Below the pieces are notes generated by a model, which searched no databases, was not told the DNA's origin, and saw only the letters and a program-made list of their open reading frames with translations. From Kiritimatiellia bacterium (GTDB taxonomy: Bacteria; Verrucomicrobiota; Kiritimatiellia; UBA8416; JABMPJ01), in the NCBI GenBank assembly GCA_029939545.1, contig JAOZSS010000143.1, positions 1-6,324 on the forward strand: a DNA stretch of 6,324 nt. Reading direction: 5' to 3'. Positions 1-6,324 of this stretch are shown here, piece by piece; the first letter of the stretch is position 1, and every line of letters starts with the position of its first letter. Position numbers and translations under genes: made by a program.

Positions 1-2
1 TG

Positions 3-80
3 GGCAAACAAGGTAAGAAGGCGTGGGTCGATTTTCTGAACAAGGAACTGGCCAGGCGCAAGCAGGCGGAGAAAAAGTAG
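3..80 (+). CDS. C-terminal tail of an upstream gene (5' truncated)
   Basis: An open frame enters from the left edge and stops at TAG 78-80. It gives 25 complete residues, beginning GKQGKKAWVDFLNKEL and ending ARRKQAEKK. The tail is strongly basic (seven Lys and two Arg against three acidic residues) and looks like a single amphipathic helix, which is too little to name a family. It does not resemble a typical MoxR-ATPase C-terminus, although MoxR is the gene usually expected beside this cluster. The next gene starts 5 nt after the stop in another frame, so the two are probably co-transcribed. The codon at the left edge is NTG, so a very short ORF starting exactly at the edge cannot be formally excluded. 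Confidence is in the coding call, not in any function. Confidence 0.6.
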   Translation, partial: GKQGKKAWVDFLNKELARRKQAEKK

Positions 81-85
81 CCACC

Positions 86-871
86 ATGCACCGAGTGCTT
101 CCAACCCTGTGTTTGCTTGCCGTCGTGGCCGCTCCGGTACGCGCGGCCGATGAAGCCGGTTTCTGGACCACCTGGAAAACACACCTTGCCGCAACGAACG
201 AGCACACCGAGGCTGTCGCGGCCTGCGACGCCTTTGAGAAGAAGAATCCGAGCGATCCGCTTGTTGTCGTCACGCGCCAGCTCAAGGCGTGGCACCTGCT
301 GAAGCTGGGTCGCAACGAAGCGGCCGCCGCACTGCTCGTGCCCATGGTGAAACCGGGCGCAGAAGGACTGAACAAGGCCGCCTCGGATATAGCCCGGGCC
401 TGGCTAACGCGCCTCGACCGCGAGCGCGTGAAGGCGGCCCTGCAAGATATCTACCGGCGCGACGTGGCTTACCCGGAGAAGCTGGACGTATGGAAGGGCT
501 CATCACGTAAGGCACCTCCCCTGGTCGACCGCTGGGGCAAACGCTGGAAGTACCGGTTGGTTGGGTACAGTCGGCTTCCCGGACTGCGCGACCAGAAGTA
601 CGAGCTACAGGCCATCCTTCTCGGCGACGTCTCCGACCTGGCCACGGCACTTGAACTCGCTTACGGTGAGCAGATCTCCTTGCGCCCCGCCCGCCTCAAG
701 CGCACGGCTTCGGGTCCCCCGCTGGTCCAGTTCGAAAGGGGCGAGTCGGGCGGCAAAGCCATAATGGCAGTCGGAACACGCAACGAGCGAACGTTCTTCG
801 CCTACATGGGTGACCGCATCATCGCAGTGGCCGACTATACTCACTGGAAGGTCTTGCCGAAGCCGAGATGA
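86..871 (+). CDS. Exported protein of unknown function, TPR-like N-terminus and pseudopilin-G-like motif
   Basis: The protein is 261 aa. The start at ATG 86 is preferred over the in-frame ATG at 23 because it opens directly on a signal peptide: a short basic start, a hydrophobic core (residues 4-16) and a likely signal-peptidase I site after VRA (residue 20). Starting at 23 would bury this signal and overlap the upstream gene. Residues 25-90 are helical and resemble one or two TPR-like hairpins (a run of AAVAACDAFEKKNPSDP type). Residues 115-180 follow the layout of the type II secretion pseudopilin G C-terminus: a short helix, YP at 129-130, PP-x-x-DRWG at 144-151, then WKYRL, YEL and LLG. 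The N-terminal prepilin helix of a true pseudopilin is absent. The C-terminus (225-257) is a predicted beta region, GKAIMAVG...GDRIIAVADYTHWKVL. Small TPR proteins (BatC/BatE) occur in Bat operons, so an accessory periplasmic role fits, but this is inference. I do not recognise a named family. Confidence 0.85.
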   Translation: MHRVLPTLCLLAVVAAPVRAADEAGFWTTWKTHLAATNEHTEAVAACDAFEKKNPSDPLVVVTRQLKAWHLLKLGRNEAAAALLVPMVKPGAEGLNKAASDIARAWLTRLDRERVKAALQDIYRRDVAYPEKLDVWKGSSRKAPPLVDRWGKRWKYRLVGYSRLPGLRDQKYELQAILLGDVSDLATALELAYGEQISLRPARLKRTASGPPLVQFERGESGGKAIMAVGTRNERTFFAYMGDRIIAVADYTHWKVLPKPR

Positions 872-875
872 AGAG

Positions 876-1823
876 ATGGCTAAATCCAACCCCGACAAAA
901 AGAAACCGGAGAAGCAAGCCCCGCAGAAGAGCGGCATCGCCGGGTTTCTGACGCCTGCCGAGATGCACACACTCGGGCGCCTTGTTCTGCACTCGCGCTA
1001 TGTTGTGGAAGGCAACCTGACCGGTGCGCACCGCAGCCCCCTTCGTGGTGCCAGCTCGGAATTCGCCGACCACAAAGCGTATGCGATCGGCGACGACTTG
1101 AAGCATATCGACTGGAAGGTGTTAGGACGCACCGACCGCTACTTCGTCAAACGTTTCGAGGACGAAACCAACTTGCGCGTCTACATTGCGCTCGATCGAA
1201 GCCACTCGATGGGCTACGGCAGCAACGGCACCACCAAGTATGACTTTGCCTGCCACCTCGCCGCAGCCCTGGGATACGTCGTCACCAAGGCCAAGGATTC
1301 GATCGGCCTCTTCCTCTATTCCGACAAGGTTGACGTGAAGATGGAAGCGCGCAACACCTTCCAGCACCTGAACAACATGCTGTGCAAAGTGCAGGAGTTT
1401 CCGCCCGACTCCACCACCAACGTAGCCGAGGCGCTGCACCAGATCGCCGGCGGGGTCCACAAGCGGGCCTTGATCGTGGTGATTTCCGACCTGCTCGACA
1501 ACGAGGAAGACATCACCCGCGCGCTGGCGCATTTCCGCAAACAGCACCATGACGTCATCGTGTTCCAGGTTCTCGATCCCATGGAGCTGGATCTGACCTA
1601 CAAATATGGGTGCCAGTTTGAAGACATGGAGACCGGCGAGATCATCGCGGCCGATCCACGCGGCATGCAGCGCGATTACGAACGGGTGTTTGGTGCGTTT
1701 CTTGACAGCTATCGTGAAGCGTGTGCACGGATGGCGATCGACTACCGCCTGTGTCGAACAGACCAGTCGGTGGAGACATTTGTGCGTGCGTTCCTGGAAG
1801 AGAGAAAGCGGCTTAGCAAGTAG
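876..1823 (+). CDS. DUF58 domain-containing protein (VWA-like, short cytoplasmic type)
   Basis: The protein is 315 aa. ATG 876, 4 nt after the previous stop, is chosen over the in-frame ATG at 810, which would overlap the upstream gene by 62 nt and add residues unlike the family. Residues 1-20 are a Lys/Pro-rich tail. The DUF58 signature is clear: RSPLRG (53-58), SEF (61-63), Y-A-IGDD (69-74), IDW (78-80) and VKRFEDE (91-97). A VWA-like fold follows with a complete metal-site (MIDAS) pattern: D107-x-S109-x-S111, Thr180/181 in DSTTNVAEAL, and D205 in VVISDLLD. There is no signal peptide or membrane segment, so it should lie in the cytoplasm, unlike longer DUF58 proteins that carry N-terminal membrane helices. 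DUF58 proteins are nearly always encoded beside MoxR AAA+ ATPases and are thought to act with them as chaperone-like partners. The exact substrate is unknown. The following gene starts on the next base after the TAG. Confidence 0.95.
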   Translation: MAKSNPDKKKPEKQAPQKSGIAGFLTPAEMHTLGRLVLHSRYVVEGNLTGAHRSPLRGASSEFADHKAYAIGDDLKHIDWKVLGRTDRYFVKRFEDETNLRVYIALDRSHSMGYGSNGTTKYDFACHLAAALGYVVTKAKDSIGLFLYSDKVDVKMEARNTFQHLNNMLCKVQEFPPDSTTNVAEALHQIAGGVHKRALIVVISDLLDNEEDITRALAHFRKQHHDVIVFQVLDPMELDLTYKYGCQFEDMETGEIIAADPRGMQRDYERVFGAFLDSYREACARMAIDYRLCRTDQSVETFVRAFLEERKRLSK

Positions 1824-3959
1824 ATGTTTTCGTTTCTAACACCATTATTCCTGTGGGCGGCGATTGCAGCGACGATTCCGTTGGTGCTGCACCTGATCCA
1901 GAGCCGTCGCTCTGTCCGCGTCCCGTTCAGTACGATTCGCTTCCTGAAGCTGGCCGAGAGCCGCTCGTCGCGCCGCATCAAGATGGAGAACTTCATTCTC
2001 TGGCTGTTGCGTACGCTACTCATACTGTTTCTGGTTCTCGCCTTTGCCATGCCGATGCTGCGCACGACGGGGCTGACCAACCTGCTGCGCCGCGCCCACC
2101 GGGATATTGCGATCGTACTCGACACGTCCTACAGCATGAACTACCGCACCGGGCGGGAGACGGTGTGGGACCAGGCGATCGAATCGGCCGTCGCCATGAT
2201 CGAAGGGCTGACGGATCATGATCGCGTCTGCGTGTTCCTGGCGGGCAAGGACGTTACGCCACTGGTCGAGCAGCTCAGTTCCGATCGCGAGGGAACGATC
2301 GCCCGTCTCAAGCATCTGCGTCCCGCTCACGACCTCTCACGCCTGGGCCCCGCCCTGATGGCGGCGAATGATGCGCTCAAGGAGGAGGCGCGGCGACGCG
2401 AACGCGAGATCCACATCATCACCGACGGCCAGAGCCTGCCGTGGAACAGCTTCGAACGCTGGGATGCCGGCACACTGGTCGAGCACGCCACGGTCTTTGT
2501 AAGCCTGCTGGGCGTCACCAATCCCGAGAACACCTCCCCGATCAAGGTGACGCTCGATCCCCCGGTCATCATGGCGGATATGCCTGTCCGGGTCGGTGTC
2601 GGGCTCGCAGGAAGCGGAGCGGCACGCGACACGATTGTTTCCCTGGTGGTGGATGGAGAGGAGGTCGATCGCCGTGCGATCGTGCAGGGCGACGGGGCCG
2701 ATGGCGACACGATATTCACGATTCCGCCACTGGGTCCGGGCGTTCATACCGCCTACATCGAAACGCCCGAGGACAACCTGCCGCTGGATGACACGCTCCA
2801 CTTCCTGGTTCGTACGCGCGAGCATCTGCCGGCGCTGTGCGTAGGGTCAGCAGATGCCACGCTTTTCCTTCGCCTCGCCCTCGGGGCGGCGGCCGACGAT
2901 GAAGCATCAGGGATCAGCCTCAAGACCATCACGCCTGACGCACTCTCCGCGGAGCCGCTCTCCTCCTACGCCTGCATCTTTCTGTGTGATGCCCTACCAC
3001 TGCCCGGCCAGAAAATCGTGCAGATGGAACAGTATGTCCAGGGCGGCGGACTGCTGGTACTCTGGCCCGGCAGTGGCGCACGCGTAGAAGACTATGCCCC
3101 CTGGCGTTGCCTCCCCGGAACCGTTAGCGAGATCATTGAACTGCCGATAGCCGAGCGCACGCAGCTCCTGCGCTGGAACCAACCCACCCATCCTCTGCTC
3201 CATCCGCTCCGCCAGGGACTCGGCACCCCGCGACTGACCATGCGGCGGCACCTGGGCTGGACCGAACTGGCCGAAGAGACCGAGGTCCTGGTGACGGCAA
3301 ATGCGGCCACACCGTTCGTCCTGTCACGTCCGTACGGTCGGGGTCATGTCTTCGTCCTCTCTGTTTCAGCCAACCGCTCCTGGAGCGACTTCCCGCTCTC
3401 GCCCTATTTCCTGCCCCTGGCCCACCAGTTCGTTCAATACGCCGCCGGCATGGGGCGTTTCACTCCCTATCTATGGACCACCGACAGCCTGCTGGTGGGC
3501 GAGCATCTCTCCGAGGCGACCACCGACTCAACGCTGCGCAGTCCGAAGGGCGACAAGGTGGCACTGCGCAGCAGCACCGTGGAAGGGGCAACCGTGCTAC
3601 ACGCCGAAGCTCTCTTCCTGCCTGGCATCTACACGCTCAGCACACCCTCCCAACCCGACCCCCGGCCCGCACTGGCCATCAACCTGACGCGTCGCGAGTC
3701 CGATCTGACCCCCATCGTCACGGACGAGATACCGGACCGCATGGGACTCGACGAAGTGATTCTTTCGCAGAACCAGGAAGAACTGCTGCGCAAGATCGAA
3801 GAACACCGCATTGGCCGGACCTTCGGTGAGGCGTTGCTCTGGCTGGCGTTGATTGTAGCCGTGGCCGAAGGGGTCTACGGCAACATGCTGGTGCGCGGCG
3901 TGCCGAAGCTCTCGGAGACGCTGGGCATCACTGCGGCAGGGAAAGTGGGTGGCGCATGA
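1824..3959 (+). CDS. BatA-like membrane protein: N-terminal double TM, VWA and degenerate GATase-like domain
   Basis: The protein is 711 aa and starts immediately after the DUF58 stop. The N-terminus is the BatA family two-helix domain: FLTPLFLW and IPLVLHLI in TM1 (about 5-24), a basic loop with VPFSTIRFLKL (26-55), and TM2 with LLRTLLILFLVLAFAMP (about 57-77). A VWA domain follows (94-230) with DTSYS at 100-104 and ITDGQS at 199-204; the usual MIDAS Thr is not obvious (S172 sits near its place). Residues 238-330 look like an Ig-type beta domain. Residues 335-416 resemble a class I glutamine-amidotransferase fold (SYACIFLCDALPLPG, then YVQGGGLLVLWPG) without a nucleophile Cys at the elbow. 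YGRGHVFVLSVSANRSWSDFPL (from 504) and PYFLPLAHQFVQYAAG are typical of the family C-terminus. A last TM is at about 669-688. The positive-inside rule puts the 78-668 region in the periplasm. Probable role: membrane-anchored partner in a MoxR/DUF58 assembly. In Bacteroides, Bat proteins were linked to aerotolerance, but that role need not apply here. Confidence 0.92.
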   Translation: MFSFLTPLFLWAAIAATIPLVLHLIQSRRSVRVPFSTIRFLKLAESRSSRRIKMENFILWLLRTLLILFLVLAFAMPMLRTTGLTNLLRRAHRDIAIVLDTSYSMNYRTGRETVWDQAIESAVAMIEGLTDHDRVCVFLAGKDVTPLVEQLSSDREGTIARLKHLRPAHDLSRLGPALMAANDALKEEARRREREIHIITDGQSLPWNSFERWDAGTLVEHATVFVSLLGVTNPENTSPIKVTLDPPVIMADMPVRVGVGLAGSGAARDTIVSLVVDGEEVDRRAIVQGDGADGDTIFTIPPLGPGVHTAYIETPEDNLPLDDTLHFLVRTREHLPALCVGSADATLFLRLALGAAADDEASGISLKTITPDALSAEPLSSYACIFLCDALPLPGQKIVQMEQYVQGGGLLVLWPGSGARVEDYAPWRCLPGTVSEIIELPIAERTQLLRWNQPTHPLLHPLRQGLGTPRLTMRRHLGWTELAEETEVLVTANAATPFVLSRPYGRGHVFVLSVSANRSWSDFPLSPYFLPLAHQFVQYAAGMGRFTPYLWTTDSLLVGEHLSEATTDSTLRSPKGDKVALRSSTVEGATVLHAEALFLPGIYTLSTPSQPDPRPALAINLTRRESDLTPIVTDEIPDRMGLDEVILSQNQEELLRKIEEHRIGRTFGEALLWLALIVAVAEGVYGNMLVRGVPKLSETLGITAAGKVGGA
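3956..3959 (+). promoter_or_regulatory. ATGA stop/start overlap (translational coupling)
   Basis: The stop TGA of the BatA-like gene (3957-3959) and the ATG of the next gene (3956-3958) share bases. No strong Shine-Dalgarno sequence sits at ideal distance: GGGTGG at 3947-3952 is only 3 nt away and AGGG at 3938-3941 is 14 nt away. Translation of the downstream gene therefore probably depends on ribosomes finishing the upstream one, which would keep the two large membrane proteins near equal amounts. The coupling is inferred from the layout. Confidence 0.6.
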
Positions 3960-6157
3960 TCGTCTACGAACATAGCGTGGCCTCGATCGTGATCTGGTTC
4001 AGCGTCGCCGCGGCCATCGTCGTCGCCGCGCTCAGCTACTGGTTCTTCACGAGTCGCACCTGGCGCATGGCCGTGATGGTCTTGCTGCGGACGCTCTTCA
4101 TCGGCCTACTGGCCTGGTGTCTTTTTATGCCGGGTCTCAAAGAGGTCCTGACGCGCACGCAGAAGCCACGCTTCGTCGTGTTGCTCGACACCTCCAAGAG
4201 CATGACCCTCTCGCCGTCAACTGAAGTGCCCAATCGTTGGACGGCGGCTCAAGCGGCCATGGATCTTTCCTGGGCCGACAGCGTCGCGGCCGAGTGCGAT
4301 ATCGAGATCTATGCATTCTCCAAAGAGATGGGTGCGGAACTCACGATGGCCGAAGTCGGCACCCTTGAACCCGAGGGCGAGTTCACGCGGCTGCGCGATG
4401 CCCTGAAACGAATCGCCACGCGCTACAGCGGCCTCAACGTGGCCGGTGCCCTGCTCCTCAGCGACGGCCTCGATACGCGCGAGGCCATGGATGACTGGGC
4501 CTCGGAGCCCCGCCCTTTCCCCATCTACACGATGCGCCTCGAGCCCGAGGCCGCCTGGCAGATGGAACCGGACCTGCGCGTTGACAGCGTGACCACGCCG
4601 AAGCGCGTGACGGTCGACTGGAAAAGTGAGCTTAAGGCCGTCATCTCCGGCCAGGGCACCAAAGACCAGCCCGTGACCGTGCAACTCTACAAGGATGATA
4701 TCCTACAGGAAGAGCGTCCGATCCAGATTCCGGACAGCGGCGGCGCGCGCGATGTCACCTTTGAGCTGAACCACACGCAGGTGGGTGTGTTCACCTACCG
4801 GGTCGAGATCCCCGCGCTAGAGGGTGAGTCGCACGACGCAGACAACGCCTATGCCGTATCCGTGCAGGTCATCACGTCACGCAACCACCTGCTCTACGTG
4901 GAAGGCCCCCCGCGCTGGGAGTCGAAGTATCTCGGCAGAGCCCTCAAGGCCAACCAGCAGATGACACCCCTGGTCTTCCTGCGCGGACCCGGCGGAAAAT
5001 TTATGACGATCGGCCAGGCCGGTAGCATGACGGCCGAGATGCGCGCGGACCAGTTGGCCTTCTTCAAGATTGTCATTCTCGGCAACCTGGACGCCGAGGA
5101 GCTGGGGGCCGCACGGGCCGCAAATCTGATCAAGTTTGTGGAGGCCGGGGGCAGCCTGGTCCTGCTGGGCGGCCCCAAGGCGTGGGGCGACCAAGGATTC
5201 ACGTCGTCCCCACTACGCAAGCTGCTTCCGGCCCACCGCCGCGGCGCACCGATCCAGGAGGGCGACTTCCCTGTGCGGCTGACCGATACGGGGCGGGCGC
5301 ATCCCGCATTCGCGGGCGACCAGGAGCTGTGGGATATTATCCCGTCGGTCCGCTCGCTGTTTCCGTTTACGGACCTCAATCCCGGGGCGCGCTCGTTGGT
5401 TGAGGCCGATACGCCTGCGGGTGCCCACCCCATCGTAGTTTCGCTACGCTACGGACAGGGAAAAGTGGCGGCCGTGTTCACCGACTCGCTCTGGAAATGG
5501 CAGCTCAGTCCGGATGCGCGCACAAGCCAGCCTTATCAACGGTTCTGGGACCAGTTTATCGCCTGGCTGACGCCAGAGGAGGAGGTGCTGGAGGGGAAGC
5601 GGCTGGATATCGCGGCCGACCGCGAGCAGATCTACCTCGGCGAAGCGCTTGAGCTGACGGCCCAGGGCAGCAAAGCCGATGCGCTGGATGAGGCGCTGGC
5701 CGTTCAGTGTGTGATCACCGGACCCGACGGCCGCGCCGTTCCGTTCGATATGGCCAACCGCTACATCCCGACGGCATCCGGCAAGTCGATCCCCGGCCGG
5801 GGCTACTCGTTTCAGTCCGACCAGCCCGGACTCCATACCGCGTGGGCCCAAGCCAGGATCGGCGGGCAGAAGGTGCAGTCCGACCCCATCTCCTTCTTCG
5901 TCAAGCCGTTCACGCCTGAATCCATGCCTCGTCCGGCCAACAGCGCGGCGCTGCAGGCGATTTCCCGCTCCAGCGGCGGGCGTTACTGCGAGAGCACCGA
6001 AGCGCTCGACCGCACGCTGAACGGGCTCCTTTTCAGCGCAGAAGAAGATGAGATTTCGGAGTATAGCTCGCTCTGGCAACACTGGATGATCCTGGGTTGC
6101 CTGCTCGGGCTGCTGACAGTAGAATGGATAGTTAGGAAATCGGTTAATATGCCGTAG
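3956..6157 (+). CDS. Membrane VWA protein with glutamine-amidotransferase-like domain
   Basis: The protein is 733 aa and overlaps the previous gene by 4 nt (ATGA). TM1 (about 10-31) and TM2 (about 38-58) are joined by a short basic loop (SRTWR). A VWA domain follows (72-195) with DTSKS at 78-82, Thr144 in GEFTRLRDAL as the probable MIDAS Thr, and SDGLD at 169-173. Residues 205-305 look like a CARDB/Ig-type beta domain (DLRVDSVTTPKRVTV...). After LLYVEGPPRWESKYL (312-326) comes a GATase-like fold with FFKIVILGNLDAEEL (369-383) and FVEAGGSLVLLGGPKAWG (394-411). The elbow carries Gly-Gly-Pro and no Cys, so enzymatic amidotransferase activity is unlikely. YGQGKVAAVFTDSLWKWQL (499-517) is a family hallmark. 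A second beta domain (550-650) precedes a tail with a final TM (about 708-725) and a basic end (EWIVRK). The central part should be periplasmic. It is a distant relative in layout of the BatA-like protein upstream and probably works with it. Confidence 0.92.
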   Translation: MIVYEHSVASIVIWFSVAAAIVVAALSYWFFTSRTWRMAVMVLLRTLFIGLLAWCLFMPGLKEVLTRTQKPRFVVLLDTSKSMTLSPSTEVPNRWTAAQAAMDLSWADSVAAECDIEIYAFSKEMGAELTMAEVGTLEPEGEFTRLRDALKRIATRYSGLNVAGALLLSDGLDTREAMDDWASEPRPFPIYTMRLEPEAAWQMEPDLRVDSVTTPKRVTVDWKSELKAVISGQGTKDQPVTVQLYKDDILQEERPIQIPDSGGARDVTFELNHTQVGVFTYRVEIPALEGESHDADNAYAVSVQVITSRNHLLYVEGPPRWESKYLGRALKANQQMTPLVFLRGPGGKFMTIGQAGSMTAEMRADQLAFFKIVILGNLDAEELGAARAANLIKFVEAGGSLVLLGGPKAWGDQGFTSSPLRKLLPAHRRGAPIQEGDFPVRLTDTGRAHPAFAGDQELWDIIPSVRSLFPFTDLNPGARSLVEADTPAGAHPIVVSLRYGQGKVAAVFTDSLWKWQLSPDARTSQPYQRFWDQFIAWLTPEEEVLEGKRLDIAADREQIYLGEALELTAQGSKADALDEALAVQCVITGPDGRAVPFDMANRYIPTASGKSIPGRGYSFQSDQPGLHTAWAQARIGGQKVQSDPISFFVKPFTPESMPRPANSAALQAISRSSGGRYCESTEALDRTLNGLLFSAEEDEISEYSSLWQHWMILGCLLGLLTVEWIVRKSVNMP

Positions 6158-6258
6158 GTCCCGGAGGCCGGAAATCGGAGGTCCAGCGACCGCTGCTGGG
6201 GCACGGTAACTGCGAAGGAGGTAACTTCTCAATACGTCCCTGAGAAACGAGCGGTTTT
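6158..6258. other. Short non-coding stretch after the operon
   Basis: I see no gene here. An SD-like AAGGAGGT at 6215-6222 has no ATG, GTG or TTG start at suitable distance. A small hairpin (CCAGC at 6183-6187 with GCTGG at 6195-6199) has no T-run after it. The stretch only separates the last stop from the inverted repeat. Confidence 0.5.
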
Positions 6259-6324
6259 GTCATCCCGAGCGAAGTCGAGGGATCTCAAGCCACTGGTAAT
6301 GCGGGAGATTCCTCGACAAGCTCG
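6259..6324. repeat. Imperfect inverted repeat, dispersed-repeat type, cut by window end
   Basis: The left arm at 6266-6286 (preceded by GTCATCC at 6259-6265) pairs with the right arm at 6305-6324. The reverse complement of the right arm matches the left in three blocks, CGAGC, GTCGAGG and ATCTC, interrupted by a 3-versus-2-base bulge and one possible G-U pair. The loop is 18 nt (6287-6304). The form GTCATCC-CGAGC-GAA-GTCGAGG is a familiar intergenic repeat seen in many unrelated bacterial genomes, normally ending in the complementary ATGAC-type sequence, which here would lie just past the window. It lies 101 nt after the last stop codon, so it could also act as a stem-loop protecting or ending the operon transcript. 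It has no following T-run inside the window. Family identification is from memory of the motif. Confidence 0.7.

Noticed and set aside
23..85. Upstream ATG extending the exported protein by 21 residues
   Set aside because: It overlaps the preceding frame and would put a hydrophilic segment before an otherwise well-formed signal peptide that starts at 86.
810..875. Upstream ATG extending the DUF58 protein by 22 residues
   Set aside because: It overlaps the preceding gene by 62 nt and adds residues unlike the family, whereas ATG 876 sits 4 nt after the previous stop, matching the spacing of the rest of the operon.
876..6157. MoxR-VWA type defence or conflict system
   Set aside because: Such systems also use VWA domains, but here no effector, protease or nucleotide-sensing domain is present, and the domain set matches the widespread housekeeping-type DUF58/Bat module.
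6183..6199. Hairpin after the last gene as an intrinsic terminator
   Set aside because: The stem is only 5 bp and no T-run follows; GGGGCACGG comes next.
6215..6222. Strong Shine-Dalgarno-like AAGGAGGT as sign of a further gene
   Set aside because: No ATG, GTG or TTG follows at usable distance and no open frame with coding character begins there.
5444..6232. Long minus-strand open frame (262 codons) opposite the last gene
   Set aside because: It lies almost wholly antisense to a protein with clear VWA, GATase-like and TM signatures, and its translation shows no domain, signal or family pattern. Long antisense frames are common in GC-rich coding DNA.

Overview
The window reads as one GC-rich, plus-strand gene block from a Gram-negative bacterium. 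It runs from the last codons of an upstream gene, through four complete genes, to a short non-coding tail holding a repeat. The genes form the membrane-associated DUF58 / BatA-like / VWA module that normally travels with a MoxR-family AAA+ ATPase. No MoxR gene lies in the window; if there is one, it is outside it. The gene style (a BatA-like protein and a second large protein, each combining a VWA domain with a GATase-like fold, plus a short DUF58 protein) is common in the Planctomycetes-Verrucomicrobia-Kiritimatiellota-Lentisphaerae group. That placement rests on domain style only and is of low to moderate certainty.

Layout: 3-80 is the tail of an unidentified upstream gene. 86-871 is a small exported protein with a helical, TPR-like front half and a pseudopilin-G-like motif in its back half. 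876-1823 is a cytoplasmic DUF58 protein. 1824-3959 is a BatA-type membrane protein with a VWA domain. 3956-6157 is a second membrane VWA protein with a glutamine-amidotransferase-like fold. 6158-6324 has no gene; an imperfect inverted repeat of a dispersed-repeat type starts near 6259 and runs off the end.

The genes are packed end to end (gaps of 5, 4 and 0 nt, then a 4-nt ATGA overlap), so they are almost certainly one transcription unit with translational coupling. No promoter is visible because the window opens inside the operon. By the positive-inside rule both large proteins place their VWA and GATase-like domains in the periplasm, while DUF58 has no membrane segment and should be cytoplasmic. 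The likely picture is a complex spanning the inner membrane: a cytoplasmic DUF58 part (probably with MoxR), two membrane-anchored VWA parts, and a small exported accessory protein. Its substrate cannot be told from the sequence. The module is a known type. The least explained part is the 261-aa exported protein.
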